Shown here one piece after another: positions 54,886 through 64,000 of a stretch of 64,000 nucleotides of DNA. Each line of letters opens with the position of its first letter. Position 1 is the stretch's first letter. The notes below the pieces were generated by a model that worked only from the letters and a program-made list of their open reading frames with translations, did not search any database and had not been told where the DNA came from. The stretch covers positions 1-64,000 of the forward strand of contig NZ_JAUYRI010000031.1 of the NCBI RefSeq assembly GCF_030696885.1, given 5' to 3'. This DNA is from Thiobacillus sp. Its GTDB lineage: Bacteria > Pseudomonadota > Gammaproteobacteria > Burkholderiales > Thiobacillaceae. A program made the translations under genes and the position numbers.

Positions 54886-55458
54886 ATGACCAAAACAATA
54901 CTGGTGGGCGTGGCCGCGCTGCTGGTGGTGGCAAGTGCGGTCCTGTGGATGCTGCGGCCGGGGCTCCGGCGGGCGGTAGGCAGCGCCGCGCCGGACTTTG
55001 CGCTGCAGGACCAGGATGGCCGGCGCCATCAGCTGGCCGATTATGCGGGACGCTGGCTGGTGCTGTATTTCTATCCCCGCGACGACACGCCGGGCTGCAC
55101 CGTGGAGGCCTGCCGCTTTCGCGACGACATTGGCATCCTGAATGCGCACACGGCAGCTGTGCTGGGCGTCAGCATCGACAGCAGCGCCTCGCACGCCGAC
55201 TTTGCCCGCAAATACCAGTTGCCGTTTCCGCTGCTGTCCGATCCCGACGGAAAAACGGCAGCCGCCTACGACAGCCTGCTCAATCTGGGCATCGTGCGCT
55301 TCGCCCGCCGCCGCACCTTCATCATCGCGCCGGACGGGCGCATTGCCGCCCGCTTCGACCGGGTCCGGCCTGCGCATCACGTTGCCGAGGTGACGCGCAC
55401 CCTGGCGGCCCTGCAAAGCGCCGGCGCGGGACGATCCGCGCCGCCCGCGCCCGAATAG
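54886..55458 (+). CDS. Membrane-anchored peroxiredoxin (Bcp/PrxQ type)
   Basis: The 190-residue protein starts at 54886 (MTKTILVG), with AGGAGAA upstream. An N-terminal transmembrane or signal-anchor helix (residues ~4-24) precedes a thioredoxin-fold peroxiredoxin domain with YFYPRDDTPGCTVEACRFRDD. The peroxidatic Cys and the resolving Cys five residues on (near 71 and 76) identify the atypical PrxQ class. It reduces peroxides or thiol peroxides at the membrane face. It is 10 bases from the following diguanylate cyclase gene. Confidence 0.9.
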   Translation: MTKTILVGVAALLVVASAVLWMLRPGLRRAVGSAAPDFALQDQDGRRHQLADYAGRWLVLYFYPRDDTPGCTVEACRFRDDIGILNAHTAAVLGVSIDSSASHADFARKYQLPFPLLSDPDGKTAAAYDSLLNLGIVRFARRRTFIIAPDGRIAARFDRVRPAHHVAEVTRTLAALQSAGAGRSAPPAPE

Positions 55459-55468
55459 CCGACACGCC

Positions 55469-56674
55469 ATGCTGCGGGGACTCGCGCTCAATACCCGAAT
55501 CGCCTTCACCACGCTGATCGCCCTGATCTGCGGCCTGCTGATCAACAGCCTGTATCAACTGCATGAACTGGGTACGCAGATTGAGGTCGTCGTGGAGCGC
55601 CATAACAAAAAGATCGACTTCATCACCCAGACCCAGGTGGCGGCACACCTGCGCACCGACAGCCTGTTTCGCATGGCGCTGACCGAGGACCCGTTCGAGC
55701 GCGATGCCTATTTCATGGAATTCAACCGGGCGGGGTTCCTCGTCGGTAGCGGCCGCAATGCCCTGCGTTCGCTGGGCTTCACCGCGACCGAGCAAGGCGA
55801 GTTCGACGAACAGACGCGCCTGGTCACTGAAATCCAGTCCGTGCAGGAACGCGTGGTCGATCTGTTCAACGCCGATCGCGAAGCGGAGGCCCGCCAGCTG
55901 CTGGTGCAGGAATCGATTCCCCTGCAGGAAGCGTTCAACCACCATCTGGCCAGCTTGCGCAGCGCCTACCAACGCGCCAACATGGCCGCCCAGCAGCGGG
56001 CGCAAACCACCTATCAGCGCGCGCTGTTCCTCACACTTGTGTTCGGTCTCACAGCGCTTGGCCTGGCGGCCCTGATCGCCTGGCGCACATTGCACCGGAA
56101 CCGACTGAAATCCGAACAGATCCACCAACACCTGCAGGCGCTCGAATATTCGCGCAGCGCGCTGCGCGAGGAAGCCACCCATGACCCGCTGACCGGACTG
56201 GCGAATCGGCGGCTGTTCTATGACCGCCTGCAGCAGGCGATTCTTCATGCCAACCGCTACGGCAGCAAACTGGGCATCCTGTACGTGGATCTGGACCGTT
56301 TCAAGGAAATCAACGACACCCACGGGCACCATGTCGGCGACGCCGTGCTGACCGAGGTGGCGAGGCGCCTGACCGCCAGTGTGCGCGACTCCGACTCGGT
56401 CGCGCGGCTCGGCGGCGACGAGTTTGTGGTGCTGCTGACGGAATTGCAGGCGCGCGAGGACTATCTGGCGGTTGCGGAGAAAATCGAACAGGCACTCAAT
56501 ACCGGGACCCAGTTTTACGGTCTCGACATCGACATCACCGCCAGCATCGGGGAAGCGATCTATCCCGACGACGGCGCCGACGAGGATGCGCTGGTGCGGG
56601 CCGCCGACACGGCCATGTACCGGATCAAGGCCACGCGCACAGGCGAACGCAGGCGCGCCACCCGCGATGAATAG
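55469..56674 (+). CDS. Membrane-bound diguanylate cyclase
   Basis: The 401-residue protein has TM1 (residues ~9-28), a helical periplasmic sensor of the four-helix-bundle type (about 30-185), TM2 (~188-210), and a GGDEF domain (HDPLTGLANRRLFYDRL; GGDEF near residue 315). An RxxD inhibitory site (RDSD) precedes the motif by five residues, so it should be feedback inhibited. It synthesises cyclic-di-GMP. It probably shares a transcript with the peroxiredoxin. Confidence 0.92.
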   Translation: MLRGLALNTRIAFTTLIALICGLLINSLYQLHELGTQIEVVVERHNKKIDFITQTQVAAHLRTDSLFRMALTEDPFERDAYFMEFNRAGFLVGSGRNALRSLGFTATEQGEFDEQTRLVTEIQSVQERVVDLFNADREAEARQLLVQESIPLQEAFNHHLASLRSAYQRANMAAQQRAQTTYQRALFLTLVFGLTALGLAALIAWRTLHRNRLKSEQIHQHLQALEYSRSALREEATHDPLTGLANRRLFYDRLQQAILHANRYGSKLGILYVDLDRFKEINDTHGHHVGDAVLTEVARRLTASVRDSDSVARLGGDEFVVLLTELQAREDYLAVAEKIEQALNTGTQFYGLDIDITASIGEAIYPDDGADEDALVRAADTAMYRIKATRTGERRRATRDE

Positions 56675-56680
56675 GGCTGC

Positions 56681-57253
56681 TCAGCGCGTCAGCCGGGCGG
56701 CCAGCCGCTCGCGGCGCGCCTTGGCAGTCCAGATCCACACATACTGCATGCCGGAGACCACGGCGATCACGAACACGCTGACAAACAGCAGCTGCAGCCA
56801 GTCGGTCAGATCGAGCAGCTCGGCAAGCCCAGCCAGCACCAGGGTCAGCAGCGCGAATTCGGCAAACATGTGGGCCTTGCCCAGCCAGGTGGGATGGATT
56901 TCGATATGCCCCGCCAGCCCGCGGTAGCTCAGGGCACCCAGCACGATGATGCTGTCGCGCAGCAGGATCGCCAGCGTCACCCACAGCGGAATCGTCCCGG
57001 CCTGGGTCAGCATCACCAGCGTGATCACGCCCAGCGCCTTGTCGGCGACGGTGTCGAGGGCGGCGCCGAGTTGGGTCATCTGATTAAGCCAGCGCGCCAG
57101 CAGGCCGTCGATTCCGTCCGTCACCGCGGCGGCGAGAAACAGCCAGCAGGCCGCTTCCCAGTGCTGCTGCAGAATCAGCCACGCCACGACCGGCACGGCG
57201 GCGATCCGCAGCAGGGTAATGACGTTCGGCAGGTTGAGTACGCGCTCGCTCAT
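56681..57253 (-). CDS. CDP-alcohol phosphatidyltransferase (PgsA-like)
   Basis: The 190-residue membrane protein carries the signature DGIDGLLARWLNQMTQLGAALDTVADK (D-x2-D-G-x2-A-R...G-x3-D-x3-D), which places it in this enzyme superfamily. The N-terminus (LNLPNVITLLRIAAVPVVAWL) is typical of phosphatidylglycerophosphate synthase, but the substrate cannot be told from sequence. Five or six helices are visible. It lies 13 bases after hrpA on the same strand. Confidence 0.9.
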   Translation of the reverse strand: MSERVLNLPNVITLLRIAAVPVVAWLILQQHWEAACWLFLAAAVTDGIDGLLARWLNQMTQLGAALDTVADKALGVITLVMLTQAGTIPLWVTLAILLRDSIIVLGALSYRGLAGHIEIHPTWLGKAHMFAEFALLTLVLAGLAELLDLTDWLQLLFVSVFVIAVVSGMQYVWIWTAKARRERLAARLTR

Positions 57254-57266
57254 GCCGGCAGACTAC

Positions 57267-60200
57267 TCAAGCCAGGGGCTGTCTGGCAAGTGTGTCCCAT
57301 AGCTTGTCGAGCCGCTTGACCGACACCGGATAGGGCGTTTTGAGCTCCTGGGCAAACAGCGAAATGCGCAATTCCTCCAGCTGCCAGCGGAAGTCGTCGA
57401 GTTCGGCAGGCGCCTCGCCCTTCACCTGGCCGCGCCGCGCCGCATACTTGTTCTGCAGCGTCAGCACGCCTGCCATGCCGCGCGAATCGCGCTGCTCGGA
57501 CGCGGGCAGCTTTTCCAGCCGCTTGAGGATGCCCTGCAGATAGCGCGGCAGGTCCTTCAGGTGCGTCCACGGCGTCGCGGTGACGAAGTCCGCCGGCACC
57601 AGCGCGGCGAGATGCGTGGTTTCGTCGCGCATCGCGGCGGTGAACTGCGGCTTGGCATTGAGCCGCGCCGCCACCTGCGCGTGCAGGTCGAGGATCTCGG
57701 CGACGTCGCGCAGCAACGCTTGCTTCACCACGGCGATCCGCGGCTTGGCGCGTTCCTTCTGCTTGCCGAAGGTCTTCGCGTCGCGCGGCGTGTCGTCGTC
57801 GCCCAGCAGTGCGCGCGTGGCGATCGCATCGATCAGCGCCGCGCGCAATTGATCGGCGCTGCCAAAGTTGCGGAACTTCATCGCCAGTGCGGCTTCGCGC
57901 GAGAGGTCCTTGTCGAGCTGCTTGAATTGCGCGTCGAGTGCGATGCGCAGCAGGCGCACGACGCCGCGGCGGGTTTCCGCTTCCGCCACGTCGGCGGCTT
58001 CGAGCAGGCGCAGATCAACGCTTTCTTCATTGTCGACCAGCGCCGGATAACCGATCAGCTCGCGCCCGCCGCGCTTGAATTTGACCTGCTCCGGCAGGTC
58101 GCCGAAATTCCATTCGACGAGGCCCGTGCGCTCGAACTCGCTGTCCTCGGCACCACCGCCGTAGGTGATGCGCGCCGCGCCGCCCAACTGCGCGCGCAGC
58201 GCGACGAGATCGCGGCCGCTGGCGAGCTCCTGCCCGCTGTCGTCGATCACGTTGAGGTTCATCTGCAGGTGTGCCGGCAGTTCGCCCTTCCATTCGTCGG
58301 GGTGGATGTCGGTGCCGGTCTGCTTGCGGATGAACGCGGCGAGCGCCGCAGTCAGCGTCTGCTCGCCCGGCTTCGCCACCGACAGAAAGGCCGTCACGGT
58401 ATCGGGCAGCGGTATCAGCGGACGCCGCTTGTCCTTGGGCAGCGACTTCAAGAGCAGCGTGAGCTTTTCGCGTATCAGGCCGGGCACCAGCCAGTCGACC
58501 TGCGCTACTTCAATTTTATTAAGCAGATACAGCGGCAGCTGCAGCGTCACGCCGTCGAGTGCGTGGCCGGGCTCGAAGCGATATTTGAGCTTGCACGCGA
58601 CGCCGTCGACCGCCATGGTTTCCGGGAACAGCGTGTGGTCGGCGCCGAGTCCTTCACCGAGGATGTCCTCACGCTGCAGGAACATGGTTTTGGGGTTGGT
58701 AGCTTCGGCTTCCGCTCGCCATTGCTCGAACGCCGCACCGTTGTGGAGCTCGGCCGGAATGCGCGCGTCGAATACGCGGTAGATGCGCTCCTCGTCCAGC
58801 CACACGCCGGATTTGCGCGCCTTGTGTTCGAGGTCCTCGATTTCCTTGATCAGTGCTCGGTTGTGAGCGAACCACGGCGCTTTCGTGTCGTATTCGCCGG
58901 CCACCAGCGCGCCACGGATGAACAGCTCGCGCGACAGCACCGGATCGATCGGGCCATAGTGGATCTTGCGCCGCGGCACCAGCGTGATGCCATACAGGCT
59001 CACACGCTCGAAGGCGACCACGCGCGCGCCCTCCTGCTCCCAGTGCGGCTCGATGAACATGCGCGTCAGCAGATGCCGCCCTGCCGCCTCGATCCATTCC
59101 GGCCGCACCTCGGCGACGGTGCGCGCGAGCAGGCGCCCGGTGTCGGTGAGCTCGGCCGCCATGATCCACTTCGGTCCTTTCTTCGCCAGCGCCGAACCGG
59201 GGTGGATCGACAGCTTGATGCCGCGTGCACCGTGGTAGTTGCCCTCGCCGGGCTTGGGGCGGCCTTTCACGTCGTCGGACTTGAAACCGATATTGCCGAG
59301 AAGCCCCGTCAGCAGCGCCTGATGGATCGTGTCGTAGCCGGCCTCCTTCTCATTCTCCTTAAGCCCCCGCAAGGGGGACGCCACCAGACGCTCGCCCTTC
59401 GGGCGGTCTTGGTGCAGACCCAGCTCGCTCATCTGCGCATGCAGCTGGCCGTGGATGTCGCGCCATTCGCGCATCCGCCGCGGCGACAGGAAATGATCCT
59501 GCAGCAGCGTCTGCAGCTGGCGGTTGGTCTTCTTGTGCTGCACCTGCTCCTCGTACCAGCGCCACAGCTTGATCCAGCCCATGAAGTCGGAACGCTCGTC
59601 GGCGAACAACTTGTGTTTTTCGTCGGCCGCCTGTGCGCGCTCCATCGGACGGTCGCGTGGGTCCTGCACCGACAGGGCGCTGGCGATGATCAGCACTTCG
59701 CGCACGCAGCGCTGCTGTTCGGCAGCCAGCAGCATGCGGGCAATGCGCGGGTCGAGCGGCAGCTTGGCCAGCTTGACGCCGATCTTGGTCAGCTGCCCCT
59801 GCTCATCCAGCGCATGCAGCTCGGCCAGCAGCTGGTAGCCGTCGGTGACCAAGCGCGAACTCGGCGGATCGATGAAGGGAAAACCGACCACGTCGCCCAG
59901 ACCGAGCGACTTCATGCGCAGGATGACGCCGGCCAATGAGGATCGCAGCAGTTCGGGGTCGGTGAAGCGCGGCCGGTTGCCGAAATCGGACTCGTCGTAG
60001 AGGCGGATGCAGACGCCGTCGGCGACCCTGCCGCAGCGGCCGGCGCGCTGGTTGGCCGACGCCTGCGACACCTTCTCGATCAAGAGCTGCTCGACCTTGT
60101 TGCGCGCCGAATAGCGCTTCACCCGCGCGGTGCCGGGATCGATCACGTAGCGGATGCCCGGCACGGTCAGCGAGGTTTCCGCCACATTGGTGGCGAGCAC

Positions 60201-61112
60201 GATGCGCCGCAAGGCATTCGTCGGCTTGAAGATTGCGTCCTGCTCGGCGACCGACAGGCGGGAAAACAGCGGCAGGATTTCGGTGCCGGGCGGATGGTGC
60301 TTCCGCAGCGCTTCGGCGGTGTCGCGGATTTCGCGTTCGCCCGGCAGGAAAACCAGGATGTCGCCGGAACCCAGCCGCGCCAGCTCGTCGGTGGCATCGA
60401 GGATGGCGGCGATCTGGTCGGGGGCATCCTTGTCCTTTTTCTCGCGCTCGCCCTTGGCCGGTGTCGCCGGCTCCTCGCGTTCGATCGGTCGCCAGCGGAT
60501 TTCCACCGGATAGGTGCGCCCCGACACCTCGATCACCGGCGCGTCGTTGAAGTGCTTCGAGAAGCGCTCGGCGTCGATCGTGGCCGAGGTGATCACCACG
60601 CGCAGGTCGTCACGCTTTTCCACCAGGGTTTTCAGATAACCGAGCAGGAAATCGATGTTGAGGCTGCGTTCGTGCGCCTCGTCGATGATGATCGTGTCGT
60701 AGCGCGAGAGCAGCGGATCGCCCTGGCTTTCGGCCAGCAGGATGCCGTCGGTCATCACCTTGATCGCGGTATCGTGGCGCACGGTGTCGGTGAAGCGCAC
60801 CTTGTAGCCGACCCGGCCGCCAAGCTCGCCGCCGAGTTCCTGCGCAATGCGCGCCGCCACCGAGCGCGCGGCGATGCGGCGCGGCTGTGTGCAACCGATC
60901 AGCTTGCCGGGCTTCGCCGTGCCGGATGCAGACTGCGCTTCCAGGCACATCTTGGGAATCTGCGTGGTCTTGCCGGAGCCGGTTTCGCCACACAGGATCA
61001 GCACCCGGTGCTTCTGCAACGCGGCGAGGATGTCGTCGCGGCGCGCGGCAACCGGAAGGTCGGGATAGGTGATGTGCAAGGGACTACTTGTTCTGGATGT
61101 ATTTGGCGTCAT
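57267..61112 (-). CDS. hrpA: ATP-dependent RNA helicase HrpA
   Basis: The 1281-residue DEAH-box helicase has Walker A GETGSGKTTQIPK near residue 45, DEAHERSLNIDFLLG, SATID, the NVAETSLTVPGIRYVIDPG motif V region and QRAGRCGR. An OB-like and C-terminal HrpA domain follow (residues ~650-1281). The length is normal for HrpA. It helps resolve stalled ribosomes and process mRNA. The start at 61112 overlaps the upstream gene by 29 bases; homologues begin nearby with ITYPDLPVAARRDDIL, so the start is uncertain by a few codons. Confidence 0.95.
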   Translation of the reverse strand: MTPNTSRTSSPLHITYPDLPVAARRDDILAALQKHRVLILCGETGSGKTTQIPKMCLEAQSASGTAKPGKLIGCTQPRRIAARSVAARIAQELGGELGGRVGYKVRFTDTVRHDTAIKVMTDGILLAESQGDPLLSRYDTIIIDEAHERSLNIDFLLGYLKTLVEKRDDLRVVITSATIDAERFSKHFNDAPVIEVSGRTYPVEIRWRPIEREEPATPAKGEREKKDKDAPDQIAAILDATDELARLGSGDILVFLPGEREIRDTAEALRKHHPPGTEILPLFSRLSVAEQDAIFKPTNALRRIVLATNVAETSLTVPGIRYVIDPGTARVKRYSARNKVEQLLIEKVSQASANQRAGRCGRVADGVCIRLYDESDFGNRPRFTDPELLRSSLAGVILRMKSLGLGDVVGFPFIDPPSSRLVTDGYQLLAELHALDEQGQLTKIGVKLAKLPLDPRIARMLLAAEQQRCVREVLIIASALSVQDPRDRPMERAQAADEKHKLFADERSDFMGWIKLWRWYEEQVQHKKTNRQLQTLLQDHFLSPRRMREWRDIHGQLHAQMSELGLHQDRPKGERLVASPLRGLKENEKEAGYDTIHQALLTGLLGNIGFKSDDVKGRPKPGEGNYHGARGIKLSIHPGSALAKKGPKWIMAAELTDTGRLLARTVAEVRPEWIEAAGRHLLTRMFIEPHWEQEGARVVAFERVSLYGITLVPRRKIHYGPIDPVLSRELFIRGALVAGEYDTKAPWFAHNRALIKEIEDLEHKARKSGVWLDEERIYRVFDARIPAELHNGAAFEQWRAEAEATNPKTMFLQREDILGEGLGADHTLFPETMAVDGVACKLKYRFEPGHALDGVTLQLPLYLLNKIEVAQVDWLVPGLIREKLTLLLKSLPKDKRRPLIPLPDTVTAFLSVAKPGEQTLTAALAAFIRKQTGTDIHPDEWKGELPAHLQMNLNVIDDSGQELASGRDLVALRAQLGGAARITYGGGAEDSEFERTGLVEWNFGDLPEQVKFKRGGRELIGYPALVDNEESVDLRLLEAADVAEAETRRGVVRLLRIALDAQFKQLDKDLSREAALAMKFRNFGSADQLRAALIDAIATRALLGDDDTPRDAKTFGKQKERAKPRIAVVKQALLRDVAEILDLHAQVAARLNAKPQFTAAMRDETTHLAALVPADFVTATPWTHLKDLPRYLQGILKRLEKLPASEQRDSRGMAGVLTLQNKYAARRGQVKGEAPAELDDFRWQLEELRISLFAQELKTPYPVSVKRLDKLWDTLARQPLA

Positions 61113-61767
61113 CGAAGGTTTCGAGCCAGGCCGGCCGGTACACGGCCATCACTGTAATGGCCATGCCGGTGGAGAAGGCTTCGGCCCAGCTGATCAGCAG
61201 GGTGGCGTACGGCGTGTAGTGGGTGAGCAGATAATCGAGCGAATACACGCCGGCGACGGACATCAGCGCCGTGGTGGCAAGACCGATGGCGGCGACCGAC
61301 AGGGCCGCGCCGAAAAAACCGTTGCCCAGCACGTAGACGAAAAAATGATTCGGCAGTTTCCATTCCAGCACGCGGTACACGCTCCAGCTCACCGCCGCCG
61401 GCAGTGCGGCCACCAGCAGGGCGTCGACGCCCAGCGCATTCCAGCTGCTGCGCCCGAAGGCTGCGTTCGCCAGCAGGATCAGCACGCCGGCAAAGGTCGC
61501 GCGCCAGAAGCCGAACATCAGCGTCAGCGCCGCGATGCCGTACAGATGAAACGCCAGCCCCGGCTGGATCCCGGTGCGTATCTGCCACAGCGCCAGCACC
61601 GCCACGGTGGCGGCCAGAAACAGGTTCAGCTTTGAGGGTTCGGCCAGGCGGCGCCAGTCGCCCGACATCAGCCAGCGCCAGGCCAGGAAAGCCAGGCCCA
61701 GCCAGCCGATCAGATAAAAGGATTCGGGCAGGACGGATGCAGCCAGCCCCGGCGCGGTAAAATTCAT
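61084..61767 (-). CDS. ECF-type energy-coupling transporter permease-like protein
   Basis: The 227-residue membrane protein has about six hydrophobic helices: LPESFYLIGWLGLAFLAW, LNLFLAATVAVLALWQI, AFHLYGIAALTLMFGFW, ALLVAALPAAVSW, FFGAALSVAAIGLAT and YATLLISWAEAFSTGMAI. A His in FHLYGIAALTLMFG and a conserved late glycine resemble the CbiM-like permease family that carries metal ions or vitamins. No ATPase gene is adjacent. It precedes and overlaps hrpA. Confidence 0.75.
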   Translation of the reverse strand: MNFTAPGLAASVLPESFYLIGWLGLAFLAWRWLMSGDWRRLAEPSKLNLFLAATVAVLALWQIRTGIQPGLAFHLYGIAALTLMFGFWRATFAGVLILLANAAFGRSSWNALGVDALLVAALPAAVSWSVYRVLEWKLPNHFFVYVLGNGFFGAALSVAAIGLATTALMSVAGVYSLDYLLTHYTPYATLLISWAEAFSTGMAITVMAVYRPAWLETFDDAKYIQNK

Positions 61768-61813
61768 GGGCGGATTTTACGCGATGCGCCGGTCCGCACC
61801 CTTAATCGAAAGT

Positions 61814-62503
61814 ATGCGAGCCCACGCCATGTCCGCTGCCAAATCCGCCCATGCCCCGCTCCGCGACGAGGAAATCGATGAACTGGCCGAGCTGGTCGAC
61901 CTGATCGACGAGCGCATTGACGTGCCGCTCTCGCTGGAGGGGCTCGACGGCTTTCTGACCGCGCTGGTGTGCAGCCCGCGCGCCATTCCGGCGGATGAAT
62001 TCTTTCCGGTGCTGCTCGACCGCACCGACGGCCTGACCACGATCTTTGAGGATGCGGCCGACGAGGCGCGCTTTCTGGCGCTGTTCGAGCGTCGCCGCAA
62101 CGAGATCGCCCGCGCGCTCGCCGCGCCGATCGAGAACCTGGCCGACCCCAAGGCGCTGTCGCCCTTAGTCATGGACTGGGACGGCCTGCTGGCCGAACTG
62201 CCGCCGGCCGAGGCCGGGCAGTTGAAGGACGCCGGCATCCCGCCCTATGCCCAGCTGTGGGCCGGCGGTTTCCTGCTGGCGGTGGAATATTGGGAAGACG
62301 ACTGGAACTTGCCCGCCGACAGCAAGGACGAAGCCTTCGTCGACGAGGTGCTCGATCCCTTTTATGTGCTGGCGGCGCCGTTCGACGAACTCACCCCGGA
62401 AGAACGTGCCACCCGCCGCGAAGACCACCTCGCCCTGGCCCTGTGGGGCGCCTACGAGCTGCGCGAGTTCTGGCTCGACCGCGGCCAGGCGCCGCGCCAC
62501 TGA
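61814..62503 (+). CDS. UPF0149/YecA family protein
   Basis: The 229-residue protein begins near MRAHAMSAAKSAHAPL (ATG 61814; ATG 61829 is the alternative). The N-terminal half has the UPF0149 pattern (DEEIDELAELVDLIDERIDVPLSLEGLDGFLTALVCSPRAIPADEFFPVL), and the C-terminal half has PPYAQLWAGGFLLAVEYWEDDW. It lacks the SEC-C zinc tail of some YecA proteins. The function is unknown. It is transcribed divergently from the ECF-like gene, with about 46 bases between the starts. Confidence 0.85.
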   Translation: MRAHAMSAAKSAHAPLRDEEIDELAELVDLIDERIDVPLSLEGLDGFLTALVCSPRAIPADEFFPVLLDRTDGLTTIFEDAADEARFLALFERRRNEIARALAAPIENLADPKALSPLVMDWDGLLAELPPAEAGQLKDAGIPPYAQLWAGGFLLAVEYWEDDWNLPADSKDEAFVDEVLDPFYVLAAPFDELTPEERATRREDHLALALWGAYELREFWLDRGQAPRH

Positions 62504-62554
62504 TTATTTGTACGTGGCTACTTGTAACTTGCATCTAGTAACCTGCCTCCCGCT

Positions 62555-63220
62555 ATGAAACTCGTCCTCTTCGATCTCGACAACACCCTGCTTGCCGGCG
62601 ACTCCGACTACGAATGGGGGCAATTCCTCATCGCCAAGGGCGCGGTCGACGGCCCCCATTACGAAGCCAAGAACAAGGCGTTCTACGAGGACTACAAGGC
62701 GGGTCGGCTGGACATCTACGCGTTCCTCGCGTTTGCCCTGCGCCCGCTCGCCACCCACCCGCGCGCGCAACTCGACGCCTGGCGCGCCGAATACGTGGAA
62801 ACGCGCATCCGGCCGATGATCCCCCAGGCGGCGCGCGACCTGGTGAACAAGCACCTGAACGAAGCCGACCTGGTTGCCGTCATCACCGCCACCAACAGCT
62901 TCGTCACCGGGCCGATCGCGAAGGAATTCGGCATTGCCCACCTGATCGCCACCGACCCCGAGGAAATCGGCGGCCGCTTCACCGGCGAAGTCGCCGGCAC
63001 GCCGTGCTTCCGCGAGGGCAAGGTGGTGCGCCTCGAACACTTCCTCGAAGCCCACGGCACCCGGCTCGACTGCCTCGACACCAGCTGGTTCTACAGCGAT
63101 TCGCACAACGACCTGCCGCTGCTGGAAAAAGTGCGGCATCCGGTGGCCGTCGACCCCGATCCCACCCTGCGCGCCCATGCCGAGACGCAGGGCTGGCCGG
63201 TGATTTCGCTGCGCGCTTGA
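62555..63220 (+). CDS. HAD-superfamily hydrolase, SerB-like phosphatase
   Basis: The 221-residue protein has the HAD motif I MKLVLFDLDNTLLAGDS (nucleophile Asp7, acid Asp9), motif II in VITATNS, and motif IV with YSDSHNDLPLLE, the subfamily IB arrangement. It is predicted to hydrolyse phosphate monoesters, perhaps phosphoserine or a related metabolite; the substrate is not determinable. The ATG at 62555 is 51 bases after the UPF0149 stop. Confidence 0.9.
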   Translation: MKLVLFDLDNTLLAGDSDYEWGQFLIAKGAVDGPHYEAKNKAFYEDYKAGRLDIYAFLAFALRPLATHPRAQLDAWRAEYVETRIRPMIPQAARDLVNKHLNEADLVAVITATNSFVTGPIAKEFGIAHLIATDPEEIGGRFTGEVAGTPCFREGKVVRLEHFLEAHGTRLDCLDTSWFYSDSHNDLPLLEKVRHPVAVDPDPTLRAHAETQGWPVISLRA

Positions 63221-63261
63221 TCGTGAACATCAACCTGACTGCTGTCGCAGACCGCTCCGAC

Positions 63262-64000
63262 ATGTCCATCTCCACCACCCTTGCCGAAAGCGTCGCCCAG
63301 CAGCGCGAAGCGCTGGCCAACCTGCTGCGCGAACCGCTGGCGCTGGCGGCCGAGGCCTGCAGCCGCGCGTGGCCGAGCCGCGGCGGACTCAATGCCGCGC
63401 TGACGCATGCGCTGACGACGATGCCCGCGTGCAAATATCTGTACGCGCTGGACACCCAGGCAATCCAGCTGTCCGACAACATCAGCCGCGAAGGCCTGGT
63501 CGAGACGGACTACGGGCGCGACCGCGCCGACCGCCCCTACATGCGCGAAGCAGTGCCGAACCAGGGCTTCCTGCTGACCCAGGCCTATATCAGCCTGCGC
63601 GCCAAGCGACCGTCGCTGACCGCGATCCAGATCGTGCGCGACGACGACGGCCAGGTGCTCGGCTTCGTCGGCGCCGACTTCGACCTGCGCGACCTGCCGA
63701 TCACCGCCAAGCTGTACGACGAGCCCACCTACTGGCGCCAGATCAAGGGCGACCCGGCGATCCGCAGTGCGGTGTTCCACCAGACCCGCAGCGACAGCCA
63801 GATGGACCTCAACCTCGACACCGTCATCGGTGTGATGGAAGAGCTGATGACCGACCACGGCGTTTTCCATGGCAAGCTGCATTTTTCCAGCAGCCGCGCC
63901 ACCATGTGGCTGGTCGACGACCCCTATCGCTACCGGCTGCTCGATATCCAGGCGCTGACCGACCCCGACACCTGCCTGATCTACCCGCACGTCGACTATC
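63262..64000 (+). CDS. PDC/dCache sensor protein, partial
   Basis: The frame is open to the right window edge (246 codons visible) and continues outside. It reads MSISTTLAESVAQQREALANLL, then a Cache/PDC-like sensor region (LYALDTQAIQLSDNISREG, GRDRADRPYMREAVPNQGFLLTQAYISLRAKRPSLTAIQIVRDDDGQVLGFVGADFDLRDL). A GTG start 13 codons upstream (63223) is possible. The downstream output domain is not seen, so its partner (kinase, GGDEF or other) is unknown. The HAD gene ends 41 bases before. Confidence 0.75.
   Translation, partial: MSISTTLAESVAQQREALANLLREPLALAAEACSRAWPSRGGLNAALTHALTTMPACKYLYALDTQAIQLSDNISREGLVETDYGRDRADRPYMREAVPNQGFLLTQAYISLRAKRPSLTAIQIVRDDDGQVLGFVGADFDLRDLPITAKLYDEPTYWRQIKGDPAIRSAVFHQTRSDSQMDLNLDTVIGVMEELMTDHGVFHGKLHFSSSRATMWLVDDPYRYRLLDIQALTDPDTCLIYPHVDY

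Overview
This is a GC-rich (roughly 65%) stretch of a chromosome. It most resembles a chemolithotrophic betaproteobacterium, possibly near Thiobacillaceae/Nitrosomonadales. That placement is an inference from a two-ATP-cone NrdA, a beta-type IlvB, three DUF2173-type proteins, a HiPIP-like protein and a DsrC-like protein. No rRNA, phage or CRISPR is present. Three tRNA genes are seen: Ala-GGC, Glu-TTC and Arg-CCT.

Layout. (1) 1-2.2 kb: a small eroded accessory patch with a partial secreted protein, a membrane protein, a truncated RibD/DHFR-like fragment and copies of a short dispersed repeat. (2) 2.3-21.9 kb: mostly core metabolism. It holds nrdA/nrdB with possible NrdR and DnaA sites, purU, an operon of a conserved protein with a WrbA-like flavoprotein and a DUF2069 protein, leuA, then a minus-strand series of pssA, psd, ilvC, ilvH and ilvB, three tandem DUF2173 paralogues, and RDD, DUF6231, SseB and GlcD-like genes. 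(3) 22-54.5 kb: an accessory stress/signalling region. It has three Crp/Fnr-type regulators around a hybrid kinase/response-regulator pair, small membrane proteins and lipoproteins, a giant cyclic beta-glucan synthase-like protein, a KaiC-like ATPase in an operon with a GGDEF-EAL protein, a YXWGXW-type protein, a flavodoxin-UbiA fusion, SRPBCC, CbpA/CbpM, DsrC-like, CsbD, PRC-barrel, FolE, a flavoprotein, an L,D-transpeptidase, an altered HiPIP and YqjD/E/K. (4) 54.7-64 kb: tRNA-Arg, peroxiredoxin, diguanylate cyclase, a CDP-alcohol phosphatidyltransferase, HrpA, an ECF-like permease, a UPF0149 protein, a HAD phosphatase and a truncated PDC/Cache sensor.

The main signal beyond ordinary annotation is a recurring 16-bp palindrome, TGTGY-N6-GCACA. 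It lies upstream of several operons of region 3 (24410, 37563, 41410, 44470, 54676) and has the geometry of a Crp-family site. Together with the three Crp paralogues it suggests one stress/biofilm regulon. Other notable points are a duplicated SRPBCC-folE unit decaying reciprocally, a HiPIP whose fourth cluster cysteine is serine, a DsrC-like protein lacking the terminal reactive cysteine, a flavodoxin-prenyltransferase fusion, a probable ATC start codon for the 2864-residue synthase, and a 267-bp inverted-repeat element that supplies the start of the gene beside it.
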